Of a stretch of DNA of 64,000 nt, positions 17,304 through 25,127 are shown piece by piece. This DNA is from Arthrobacter sp. SLBN-112 (GTDB lineage Bacteria > Actinomycetota > Actinomycetes > Actinomycetales > Micrococcaceae), in the NCBI RefSeq assembly GCF_006715225.1, contig NZ_VFMU01000001.1, forward strand, positions 2,852,001 through 2,916,000, read 5' to 3'. Position numbers and translations under genes: made by a program. Positions within the stretch are counted from its first letter, which is position 1. Each line of letters starts with the position of its first letter. The notes beneath the pieces are model-generated. The model ran no database searches. It saw nothing but the letters and a program-made list of their open reading frames with translations, and had not been told where the DNA came from.

Positions 17304-18827
17304 TCAGGCCGCGGCCAGGATGTCCTCGATGTAGGCAACCAGGGTACGGACGGTGCAGCCGGTGCCCTGCTTGTGGGTATAGCCGTAGGGGCTGCCGTTG
17401 TTAAAGGACGGCCCTGCGATATCGATGTGCGCCCAGGGGATCTGTTCGCCCGCCTTGTCCTTACCCACGAACTCGCGCAGGAACACGGCAGCGGTCATCA
17501 TGCCGCCATGGCGTTCGCCGATGTTGGCCAGGTCCGCCACCTGGGAATCCAGGCTGGGCCGCAGTTCCTCCGGCAGGGGCATGGGCCATACCAGCTCGCC
17601 CGCGCGGTCCGCCGCTGCCTTGAGGGCGCCCGTGACGCTCTCCGAACCCATGACACCGGCAGTACGGTTGCCCAGTGCGATGAGCTGCGCGCCGGTCAGC
17701 GTGGCCACGTCGATGATGGCGTCCGGGTACTCGCGGCTTGCAGCGACGATGCCGTCCGCCATCACCAGGCGGCCTTCGGCGTCGGTATTGAGGACTTCCA
17801 CCGTCTTGCCGCCGAACATGGTCAGCACATCGGCAGGCCGGGACGCGCCGCCGCCGGGCATGTTCTCTGCGATGCAAAGCCAGGCGGTGGCCTTCACCGG
17901 CAGGCCCAGTCCGGCGAGGGCCAGGACAGTATTAAGCACGACGGCGGCACCCGCCATATCGCTCTTCATGTCGCCCATGTTCAGGGCCGGCTTGAGGGAA
18001 ATGCCGCCCGTGTCGAACGTGATGCCCTTGCCCACCAGGGCAATTTTGGCAGTGGCCCTGGCGGGGGAGTACTCGACCTTGACCAGCCTCGGCTGCCTGG
18101 TTGAGCCCTTGCCGACGCCCATGATGCCGCCGAAGCCTTCCTTCTCGAGGCGCTTCTCATCCCAGACGGTGACTTTGACGGGGAGCCCCTTGGCGAGGTC
18201 CTTGGCGGCCTCGGCAAAGGACTCCGGGTACAGGTGGCTCGGCGGCGTGTTGACCAGGGACCGGGTGGCGTTGACGGCCTTTGCCACCAGTCCGGCCCGC
18301 TTCAGTGCGGAGTCCAGGCCCGTGCTGCCCGCCAGTTCCGTGAAGATGACGGCATTGCGGACGGGGTCCTTGAGCCCGTCCGTGGAAGTCCGGAACTCGG
18401 TGAAGGAATAGGCGCCCAGCGCGGCACCTTCGGCGACAGCCGTGACATCCTGCACGGTCGCCGTCGGGAATGCCAGCGTTACCGTGGGGAGGCCGGCCAG
18501 TTGCCGGATGGCCGATCCCGCGGCCCGGCGGAGCGATTCGCCGGCAAGCGGGCTGCTGTCGGACACCTTTCCCACCCCGGCGAGGACCAGGATGCCGGCG
18601 CCGGTCTCAGGCAGGCCGGGGAGGCGGACCAGCTGGTCTGCCGCGCCGGTCATGCCCAGCGCCTTGAGCGAGTCAGCGAGGGCCTCCGCCGACTTCGCCG
18701 TGAGCGGGTTGTCCAGCAGGACTGGCCCGTCGCTTCCCTGCCCCACCCCGATGACCACTGCGTCGCTGGGGTTCTTCTTAAGGTCCCGCGAGACGGTACT
18801 AAGGTTGATTTCAGTATTCTTGACCAC
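17304..18827 (-). CDS. pepA: Leucyl aminopeptidase (M17 family)
   Basis: A hexameric di-metal aminopeptidase that removes N-terminal residues from peptides in the cytoplasm. The 507-aa length is normal. Metal ligands and signature appear as GKGITFDTGGISLKP (about residues 270-284) and NTDAEGRL (about 351-358). In mycobacteria the equivalent pepB also lies beside dlaT. The GTG at 18827 has GAGGA further upstream. The enzyme could complete the degradation of peptides made by the tricorn-like protease. Confidence 0.95.
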   Translation of the reverse strand: MVKNTEINLSTVSRDLKKNPSDAVVIGVGQGSDGPVLLDNPLTAKSAEALADSLKALGMTGAADQLVRLPGLPETGAGILVLAGVGKVSDSSPLAGESLRRAAGSAIRQLAGLPTVTLAFPTATVQDVTAVAEGAALGAYSFTEFRTSTDGLKDPVRNAVIFTELAGSTGLDSALKRAGLVAKAVNATRSLVNTPPSHLYPESFAEAAKDLAKGLPVKVTVWDEKRLEKEGFGGIMGVGKGSTRQPRLVKVEYSPARATAKIALVGKGITFDTGGISLKPALNMGDMKSDMAGAAVVLNTVLALAGLGLPVKATAWLCIAENMPGGGASRPADVLTMFGGKTVEVLNTDAEGRLVMADGIVAASREYPDAIIDVATLTGAQLIALGNRTAGVMGSESVTGALKAAADRAGELVWPMPLPEELRPSLDSQVADLANIGERHGGMMTAAVFLREFVGKDKAGEQIPWAHIDIAGPSFNNGSPYGYTHKQGTGCTVRTLVAYIEDILAAA

Positions 18828-19083
18828 AGGGATGAGTCCTCAATTCTCGAAACGTTCGGGCAGGGATGCATGTTGGGCGCTCTGCCATGGTGGCCCGGAG
18901 CCGGCCGTTCTGGACGGTGCCCGGGTGCGTGCAAGCCCGTCTGGCAGGCCAGTTCCGATCGTAGCCCTTCGCCCGCACAGCGGGAGAATTTCCTGAGATG
19001 TGCGCCACACCTCGCCGCGGAATGCCGGCTGCGCCCGCCGCGTTATGCAGGATGTCCGCCCGTACCCCTGAAAGGAACATGCC

Positions 19084-20022
19084 GTGCTTGAACGGATTTC
19101 CGGCTCGCTGCTGGACCCCGACGCGCTCTATGCCAGCAACATCGAGCTGTTCCACAGCCCTGAGATGCAGGGGCTGGACCTGGTGATGGGTTTCACGGGC
19201 TTCGCCGACGCCGGCCATGTGGTCAAGCAGATCAACGCCGAGCTGCTGGACACCCTCGATGCCCAGCCCGTTGCTGTCTTCGATGCCGACCAGTTGATTG
19301 ACTACAGGTCCCGGCGGCCTCACCTGAGCTTCGTGGAAGACCACATCCAGGACTACCAGGAGCCGCGCCTGGCGCTGTACCGGTTGGTGGATGGGCTGGG
19401 GAAGCCATTCCTCCTCCTGGCCGGCTTCGAACCCGACCTGCAGTGGGAACGGTTCGCCCGTGCCGTGGTGAACATCGTGGAAAAGCTGGACGTCAACCTG
19501 GTCACCTGGATCCACTCCATCCCCATGCCCGTGCCCCATACCCGGCCCGTCGGCGTGACGGTGCATGGGAACCGGCCCGAGCTGATCGAGGGCATCTCCG
19601 TCTGGAAGCCCACCGTTGAAGTTCCGGCTGCTGTCGGCCACATCCTGGAGCTGCGCCTGGTAGAGGCAGGACGCAATGTTGCCGGGTACGTCATCCACGT
19701 GCCGCATTACCTGGCTGAGGCCGAGTACCCCACCGCCGCCGTCGCCGGACTGGAATACCTTGGCGCCGCAACGTCGCTGATGCTGCCCACCGACCGGCTC
19801 CGTGAGTCCGGCCGTGAGGTCAGCCGCCAGATCGCGCAGCAGATCGAGGCGTCCGAGGAGGTCCAGCAGGTGGTCTCCCGCCTCGAGACGCGGTATGACG
19901 AGAAGGCGGACGGCATAGTGCGCCGGTCGCTCCTGGCGAATGAGAATGACGAGCTTCCCGACGCCGACGACCTCGGAGCTGCCGTGGAGGCCTACCTGGC
20001 CAGGGAGAACCCCGGACAGTAG
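19084..20022 (+). CDS. PAC2 family protein
   Basis: A 312-aa protein of the PAC2 family, related to archaeal and eukaryotic proteasome assembly chaperones. Key segments are GFTGFADAGHVVKQ near residue 36, WIHSIPMPVPHTRP near 141, and VIHVPHYLAEAEYPTAAV near 203. Actinobacterial members are widespread, and their role (proteasome-linked or not) is not settled. The GTG at 19084 has GAAAGGA seven bases upstream. An ATG at 19079 is out of frame. The 256 bp upstream hold no other gene that I can see. Confidence 0.88.
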   Translation: MLERISGSLLDPDALYASNIELFHSPEMQGLDLVMGFTGFADAGHVVKQINAELLDTLDAQPVAVFDADQLIDYRSRRPHLSFVEDHIQDYQEPRLALYRLVDGLGKPFLLLAGFEPDLQWERFARAVVNIVEKLDVNLVTWIHSIPMPVPHTRPVGVTVHGNRPELIEGISVWKPTVEVPAAVGHILELRLVEAGRNVAGYVIHVPHYLAEAEYPTAAVAGLEYLGAATSLMLPTDRLRESGREVSRQIAQQIEASEEVQQVVSRLETRYDEKADGIVRRSLLANENDELPDADDLGAAVEAYLARENPGQ

Positions 20023-20061
20023 CAGGGCGTCACAGCATCCGGGCCGCGGGTGCGGGCCGGG

Positions 20062-20067
20062 CATAAT
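20062..20067 (+). promoter_or_regulatory. -10 element for the MFS transporter gene
   Basis: CATAAT followed by six bases and a GTG at 20074, in the short gap after the PAC2 gene. It supports the GTG at 20074 over the upstream in-frame GTG at 20050. Confidence 0.55.
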
Positions 20068-20073
20068 GAAGTA

Positions 20074-21420
20074 GTGACTGCTCCCCGCGCCTGGCTTATC
20101 TGGACCATTGGAATTTTCGGGTACCTGGTGGCCGTGGCACAGCGGACGTCCTTCGGTGTGGTGGGGCTTGAGGCCACGGAGCGCTTCCATGCAACCGCGT
20201 CAGCCATATCCTTCTTCACCGTCCTGCAGCTGCTGGTCTACGCCGGGCTCCAGATCCCGGTGGGCCTGCTGGTGGACAGGTTCGGTTCGCGCGCCATGAT
20301 CGCCGGCGGCGCAGTCCTGATGGGACTCGGACAGCTGCAGCTTGCGTTCGCCGAAAGCATCCCCGGGGGAGTCCTGGGCCGTGTCCTGGTGGGTGCCGGT
20401 GACGCCATGACCTTTATCTCGGTGATCAGGCTCATCCCACTGTGGTTCGCTCCGGCCCGCGTCCCCCTGGTCACCCAGTTGACCGGGATGTCCGGCCAGT
20501 TGGGGCAGCTCTTCAGTGTCCTGCCCTTCGCGCTGGTCCTGCACCTGTCCGGCTGGACCCCCGCTTTCCTGATGCTGGCAGGGATGTCTGCCCTCGCCGT
20601 CGTGCTGGTACTGCTGCTCCTGCAGGATTCTCCACCCGGGACCGGGCGCCCGCACGCCCGGCAGGGACTCAGGGCCACCGGCGCATCGCTGGCCCGTGCC
20701 TGGAGCCAGCCCGGGACCCGGCTGGGGATGTGGAGCCACTTCACCATCCAGTTCAGCGGCACGGTCTTCGCGATGACCTGGGGCTACCCGTTCCTGATCT
20801 CCGGCCAGGGACTGGACGCCGGCACCGTTGCCGCCCTGATGGCGCTGTATGTCGCCGCAGCCATGGCGGTGGGCCCGTTCATCGGCCGCTTCGTTTCGCG
20901 CCACCCCCTGCGCCGTTCCACCATGGTGCTGCTGATCGCCGGCGCCACCGCCGCAGCATGGGCCGCGGTGCTGCTGCTGCCCGGACGTGCCCCGCTGTGG
21001 CTGCTCGCCGGCCTGGTGGTGGTGCTCGCAATCGGCGGCCCCGGGTCGATGATCGGCTTCGACTTCGCCCGGACCTTCAACCCCGCGCACCGGATCGGCA
21101 CCGCCACCGGCATCGTCAACGTTGGCGGCTTCATCGCTGCCCTGGTGTCCATCTTCCTGATTGGCCTGGTGCTCGACGTCCTCTACGCCACCGGATTTTC
21201 ACAGGGGGTGCTCTACGGCCTGGCGCCCTTCCGGCTGGCCCTGAGTGTCCAGTTCCTGCTCCTGGCCATCGGCGCCGCGGCCATCCTGGCCTCCCGGCGG
21301 AAGGTACGCCGGCAGATGGCCGCGCAGGGGATCGTGGTTCCGCCGCTGCGCAGCGCCATCGCCCGGCAGCGCCGGGAAAGCCTGGCCCGCCGCCGCCAGC
21401 CGACGCCAAGCGAAGACTGA
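20074..21420 (+). CDS. MFS transporter
   Basis: A 448-aa membrane protein with about twelve helices and the major-facilitator loop-2/3 motif as GLLVDRFGSRAMI (about residues 66-78). Segments GAGDAMTFISVIRLIPLWF and GGPGSMIGFDFARTFNP resemble the nitrate/sugar-phosphate-like MFS branch, but I cannot name a substrate. A basic C-terminal tail follows helix 12. The start is chosen at the GTG at 20074, because the longer version would begin inside the region before the -10 hexamer. Confidence 0.87.
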   Translation: MTAPRAWLIWTIGIFGYLVAVAQRTSFGVVGLEATERFHATASAISFFTVLQLLVYAGLQIPVGLLVDRFGSRAMIAGGAVLMGLGQLQLAFAESIPGGVLGRVLVGAGDAMTFISVIRLIPLWFAPARVPLVTQLTGMSGQLGQLFSVLPFALVLHLSGWTPAFLMLAGMSALAVVLVLLLLQDSPPGTGRPHARQGLRATGASLARAWSQPGTRLGMWSHFTIQFSGTVFAMTWGYPFLISGQGLDAGTVAALMALYVAAAMAVGPFIGRFVSRHPLRRSTMVLLIAGATAAAWAAVLLLPGRAPLWLLAGLVVVLAIGGPGSMIGFDFARTFNPAHRIGTATGIVNVGGFIAALVSIFLIGLVLDVLYATGFSQGVLYGLAPFRLALSVQFLLLAIGAAAILASRRKVRRQMAAQGIVVPPLRSAIARQRRESLARRRQPTPSED

Positions 21421-21503
21421 GCCCGTTCAGCCACTCTTCCTCCACCGCACGCTGGTTACCCACATAGCCGGATTGGTCCCTGCCCGCACCATCGCCGGCG
21501 GCG

Positions 21504-21509
21504 AATGCT
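21504..21509 (+). promoter_or_regulatory. Possible -10 element for the DUF4192 gene
   Basis: AATGCT followed by six bases and the ATG at 21516. It is a weaker hexamer than the others. A GGAG lies too close to the ATG (two bases) to act well as a ribosome site. Confidence 0.35.
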
Positions 21510-21515
21510 GGAGCC

Positions 21516-22844
21516 ATGACAGCTTCAGAACGATTAATTGTCCGCGGGCCGGAAGACATTCTTGGCTTCATTCCACACTCGCTGGGGTACTGGCCAGAGG
21601 CAAGCCTGGTGGCCATGACGCTGCATGGCACCAGGCTTGGAGCCACGCTGCGGCTTGACCTGCCGGGGCCGGGAACAAGGGCAGACCCCGCAGTGTTTGC
21701 CCGCGCCGTCCGCCGCTACCTCGAATCAGACCAGGACGCGGACGGCGCTTTGCTGGCTGTCTTCACCAACGACGCCGGAATGGGCAGGCCATCTGCGTAC
21801 GACCTTCTGGTCTCCACAGTCCAAAGGGTGCTGGACCAGGCCGGGATGCCCGTGCGTGATGCCTGGTTTGTGGGCGACGAGTACTGGCGGGACGCCTTGT
21901 GCAGCGATGCCGCGTGCTGCCCGCTGCCAGGACGGCCCCTGCAGGAGATAAGGGACAGCATGCTCAATACGGAAATGGTGTACCGGGGCAGCAGTGTTGG
22001 ACCCGCTCCAGGAGTCGCGGCCGGGCCGGAAGGGCGGCAGGCTCCAGTCCCCGCCCTGTACCTGGCGGCCGTCCTTGAGGCGCAGGCCGGCTGGGAGGCC
22101 GAGCTTGGCGGGCGGTCCCGGAGCAGGGCGCACTTCACTGCAGTGCTTGACTTCTGGGAGATGCTGCTTGACCGGACCCACGCGGGGCCATGGATTCCGG
22201 ACGCTGAACGGGACGCCTTCCTTCGCGCCACACTGCTCGTTCCCACCTGGCGCGATGCCGTGCTTGTTATGGCCGCGGCCGGCAGGGCTGCCGCAGAGGC
22301 AGGTGCCGAACAGTTCGGCGTCCTCTCGGACGGGAGCGGGGGCGGCAGCGGCCATTCCGTGGTGCCGGTGCCGTTGCTGCCGCCGGTGGAAATAACCGGC
22401 CGGCGCCGGGGGACACCGGAACCGGGGGCGAAAGCGCCGCAGGCATCGAGACGTGGCGCCGAGGCGCGGCGCCGGATGCCCGGTGCCGGGTCCGGCTCCG
22501 ATCCTGCCGGTTACGGCGAGGTCCTCATGGGACTCGCGCCGGACGTGCCGGACTGGGCGGGCCTGGACGCGCTGGACCGGATTCTGGGACAACTGGCGGT
22601 CCCCGGCGGGGCCCCGGCCGCCGCAGCGCTGACCCTCCGTGGCTGGGTGGCCTGGTGCCGCGGCCGCGGCTCCTATGCCGCTGCCCACCTGGGCCAGGCC
22701 CTCGGGATCGAACCGGAATACCGGCTTGCCGAACTCCTGCTGGACCTCGTGGGCAGGGGAACGCTCTGTGGCTGGGCCGCGCGGAAGGAAGCCGCCTGGC
22801 AAAAATTCCGGATCGAGCCCGCAGGGCCAAAGGAAACGCTGTGA
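21516..22844 (+). CDS. DUF4192 domain-containing protein
   Basis: A 442-aa soluble actinobacterial protein. It starts with RLIVRGPEDILGFIPHSLGYWPEASLV, typical of DUF4192, and keeps the C-terminal block CRGRGSYAAAHLGQALGIEP. A low-complexity Gly/Pro/Arg region (about residues 275-335) splits the two conserved parts. The family has no established function. It is monocistronic as far as can be seen, and the sigA leader region begins after its stop. Confidence 0.85.
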   Translation: MTASERLIVRGPEDILGFIPHSLGYWPEASLVAMTLHGTRLGATLRLDLPGPGTRADPAVFARAVRRYLESDQDADGALLAVFTNDAGMGRPSAYDLLVSTVQRVLDQAGMPVRDAWFVGDEYWRDALCSDAACCPLPGRPLQEIRDSMLNTEMVYRGSSVGPAPGVAAGPEGRQAPVPALYLAAVLEAQAGWEAELGGRSRSRAHFTAVLDFWEMLLDRTHAGPWIPDAERDAFLRATLLVPTWRDAVLVMAAAGRAAAEAGAEQFGVLSDGSGGGSGHSVVPVPLLPPVEITGRRRGTPEPGAKAPQASRRGAEARRRMPGAGSGSDPAGYGEVLMGLAPDVPDWAGLDALDRILGQLAVPGGAPAAAALTLRGWVAWCRGRGSYAAAHLGQALGIEPEYRLAELLLDLVGRGTLCGWAARKEAAWQKFRIEPAGPKETL

Positions 22845-22964
22845 ACCGGGGGCAACCGGCCTGAAGCGCGGGGGACATGGGACCGGCCGGTGCAGGCCGG
22901 CCAGGGGCAGCAGGAATGGATGGCGGCACGGGAGGCCGGATCCGGGCAAATCGTGAGACAATGG

Positions 22965-23051
22965 ATGCCGAGACCCGGTTGGGTCCGTGTATCGAGTGCT
23001 TGTAACCGTCCCCGCAAGGGAACATTACAGCCGCTCCGGGAGTTGTCTTAA
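22965..23051 (+). CDS. Possible 28-codon leader ORF upstream of sigA
   Basis: An ATG at 22965 opens a 28-aa frame rich in Arg and Pro, ending at TAA 23049-23051. A second small frame starts directly after it. The frame contains a GNRA-type hairpin. No convincing ribosome site is seen, so this may be chance; it is recorded because it lies in the 315-bp sigA upstream region. Confidence 0.25.
   Translation: MPRPGWVRVSSACNRPRKGTLQPLRELS
23001..23029 (+). promoter_or_regulatory. GNRA-capped hairpin in the sigA upstream region
   Basis: Arms TGTAA (23001-23005) and TTACA (23025-23029) enclose an inner CCC-GCAA-GGG helix with a GCAA tetraloop and one small internal loop. It looks like a real RNA fold. 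Whether it is transcribed depends on the unknown upstream promoter (possible -10 GACAAT at 22957-22962). Confidence 0.4.
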
Positions 23052-23129
23052 GTGACTCTGCCGGCCGTGGTGGTGCTTGGTTTTCACCACGGACTTGACA
23101 GGGTCATAGTGGTGTTGCCCGTATGGTGA
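23052..23129 (+). CDS. Possible 25-codon hydrophobic leader ORF upstream of sigA
   Basis: A GTG at 23052 starts one base after the previous small stop, and GGGAG stands nine bases upstream. The peptide is Val/Leu-rich with a His-His pair and ends at TGA 23127-23129, 30 bp before sigA. An 8-bp inverted repeat (23065-23072 with 23085-23092) lies inside it. Speculative. Confidence 0.25.
   Translation: MTLPAVVVLGFHHGLDRVIVVLPVW
23095..23100 (+). promoter_or_regulatory. Candidate -35 (TTGACA) for sigA
   Basis: A perfect TTGACA lies 60 bp before the sigA start. A good -10 at 17-18 bp is lacking. TATGGT at 23122-23127 gives a 21-bp gap, so the promoter assignment is tentative. Confidence 0.4.
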
Positions 23130-23159
23130 TTCCACAGACCACCGCTAGAAAGGTTTTCT

Positions 23160-24473
23160 GTGACCCCGTCTTCCACGAAGAAGGATTCCGCCGCCCAGGA
23201 TGTCTTGTCCCCTGAGGAGAAGCAGGCCGCGACCAATGCCAAGCGGGCAGCCACGCGGGCAGCCAACAAGGCTTCGGCCGGCGAGGCTGCAGGCGACGGC
23301 AAGCGCGAGCCCAAGAAGCGTGGGCCCAAGCCCGGTGCCAAGGCTGCAGCCGAGGCTGCGGGAAAGTCCGCCGGTAACGTTGACCCCGATGAGGTCGAAG
23401 ACGTCGAGGAAGACCTCGACGACATCGTCCTCGAAGGCCCGGACGCAGCAGAGGATGCCGACGCCGATCCCGTCAAGGGTGCCGCCGGCAGCGGCAAGGG
23501 CTTCGTCTACTCCGATGCGGACGACGATGACGCCCCCGTGCAGCAGGTCATGTCTGCCGGCGCCACGGCTGACCCTGTTAAGGACTACCTGAAGCAGATC
23601 GGTAAGGTGGCCCTGCTCAACGCGGAGCAGGAAGTCGACCTTGCACTGCGGATCGAAGCCGGGCTGTTCGCCGAGGAGAAGATCGCCGCAGACGACGGAT
23701 CCATGGATCCGAAGTACAAGCGCGAACTCGAATTCATCATCCATGACGGCAAGCGCGCCAAGAACCACCTGCTGGAAGCCAACCTCCGCCTGGTGGTCTC
23801 GCTGGCCAAGCGCTACACCGGCCGCGGCATGCTGTTCCTGGACCTGATCCAGGAAGGCAACCTCGGCTTGATCCGCGCCGTGGAGAAGTTCGATTACACC
23901 AAGGGCTTCAAGTTCTCCACGTACGCCACCTGGTGGATCCGCCAGGCCATCACCCGTGCCATGGCCGACCAGGCCCGCACCATCCGTATTCCGGTGCACA
24001 TGGTTGAGGTCATCAACAAGCTGGCACGCGTCCAGCGCCAGATGCTGCAGGACCTGGGCCGCGAACCCACGCCCGAAGAGCTGGCACTGGAACTGGACAT
24101 GACCCCGGAAAAGGTGGTCGAGGTCCAGAAGTACGGCCGCGAGCCAATTTCGCTGCACACCCCCCTGGGTGAGGACGGCGACTCGGAGTTCGGCGACCTG
24201 ATTGAGGACTCCGAAGCTGTTGTTCCGGCGGACGCCGTCAGCTTCACCCTCCTGCAGGAGCAGCTGCACTCGGTCCTGGACACCCTTTCCGAACGCGAGG
24301 CCGGCGTGGTTGCCATGCGGTTCGGCCTCACTGACGGACAGCCGAAGACTTTAGACGAAATCGGGAAGGTCTACGGCGTCACCCGCGAGCGGATCCGCCA
24401 GATCGAGTCCAAGACCATGTCCAAGCTCCGCCACCCCTCCCGGTCGCAGGTGCTGCGGGACTACCTGGACTAG
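23160..24473 (+). CDS. sigA: Primary RNA polymerase sigma factor (SigA/HrdB type)
   Basis: Principal sigma factor that directs RNA polymerase to housekeeping promoters. The 437-aa protein has a Lys/Ala-rich and then acidic N-terminus (about residues 1-125), region 1.2 ([11 protein letters not shown]), region 2 with [16 protein letters not shown] (about 256-271), region 3, and region 4 ending in [20 protein letters not shown]. The GTG at 23160 has GAAAGG six bases upstream. The sigA-DUF7455-parE order is also familiar from Streptomyces. A strong terminator follows. Confidence 0.97.
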   Translation: MTPSSTKKDSAAQDVLSPEEKQAATNAKRAATRAANKASAGEAAGDGKREPKKRGPKPGAKAAAEAAGKSAGNVDPDEVEDVEEDLDDIVLEGPDAAEDADADPVKGAAGSGKGFVYSDADDDDAPVQQVMSAGATADPVKDYLKQIGKVALLNAEQEVDLALRIEAGLFAEEKIAADDGSMDPKYKRELEFIIHDGKRAKNHLLEANLRLVVSLAKRYTGRGMLFLDLIQEGNLGLIRAVEKFDYTKGFKFSTYATWWIRQAITRAMADQARTIRIPVHMVEVINKLARVQRQMLQDLGREPTPEELALELDMTPEKVVEVQKYGREPISLHTPLGEDGDSEFGDLIEDSEAVVPADAVSFTLLQEQLHSVLDTLSEREAGVVAMRFGLTDGQPKTLDEIGKVYGVTRERIRQIESKTMSKLRHPSRSQVLRDYLD

Positions 24474-24488
24474 GTCTCTTCCGCACAA

Positions 24489-24550
24489 CAAAGCAGGGGC
24501 TGTTCCGAAACCCGGAAGGTGGGGTTTCGGAACAGCTCCTGCTTTGTTTT
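24489..24550 (+). terminator. sigA terminator
   Basis: A long near-perfect stem (15-bp core flanked by 9 more pairs after a 2-nt mismatch) followed by GTTTT. Confidence 0.9.
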
Positions 24551-24590
24551 CAGCTGCCGCGGGCAGCGTTTATACGGGTGCCTTTAAACG

Positions 24591-24627
24591 CCTGCGGGGC
24601 CCTTCCGCATTGGAAGCGCCCCGCAGG
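24591..24627 (-). terminator. Terminator of the DUF7455 gene
   Basis: A 10-bp stem (24591-24600 with 24618-24627) plus five inner pairs, followed on the minus strand by CGTTTAAAGG. It faces the sigA terminator across the convergent junction. Confidence 0.7.
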
Positions 24628-24649
24628 TTCGTTGTTACCGATGCCTCAT

Positions 24650-24871
24650 CTAGTCGATTTCCACGGCAGCTTTCTCGTGAAGCTTTCCCGTCTCGTCGTG
24701 CCAGTCGGAGCTCAACGGCTTGAGCGTCGCCTCGACTGCACGGGCATGGTGGCCGCAGAACAACAGCTCACCGCCGGAGGACTCGAGTACAACCCGGACA
24801 TATGCCTGAGCTCCGCAACGGTCGCACCGGTCGAGTGCATTTAGTGTGCGGTCTGCCACTGCTGTTGTCAT
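24650..24871 (-). CDS. Small DUF7455 zinc-ribbon-like protein
   Basis: A 73-aa protein with a CDRCGAQ knuckle near residue 16 and LFCGHHAR near residue 37, a likely Cys-x2-Cys / Cys-x-His-His metal site. It is conserved beside sigA in many actinobacteria, as I recall, but has no assigned function; a nucleic-acid or polymerase partner is conceivable. AAGGAGG five bases before the ATG is one of the strongest ribosome sites in the window. A dyad lies just upstream. Confidence 0.85.
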   Translation of the reverse strand: MTTAVADRTLNALDRCDRCGAQAYVRVVLESSGGELLFCGHHARAVEATLKPLSSDWHDETGKLHEKAAVEID

Positions 24872-24885
24872 GTCGGCCTCCTTAG

Positions 24886-24901
24886 TAGATCAGTACATCT
24901 A
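24886..24901 (-). promoter_or_regulatory. Short AT-rich dyad upstream of the DUF7455 gene
   Basis: TAGAT-n6-ATCTA, 15 bp upstream of the ATG and next to a TATATA stretch that may be the -10. Possibly an operator; unproven. Confidence 0.3.
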
Positions 24902-25127
24902 TATAACCAGTATTCGTATCCGAACCATCGCAAGGATGGGGCAAGTTCGCTGTCCGCGTATCCGCAAGGTTAGGTCAAGAATTGCCCCGCCCCGCGCATC
25001 ACGGGGGCTGGTGGCGCGCCGCACACGGCACGGAGGGTGTGGCAGACGCCTGTCACCGCTGCCGCCGACTACCCTAGAAGGTGCGGCCCCAGCGCCGCAT
25101 CCACGTCCCTGAAGGAGTTCATCACCA

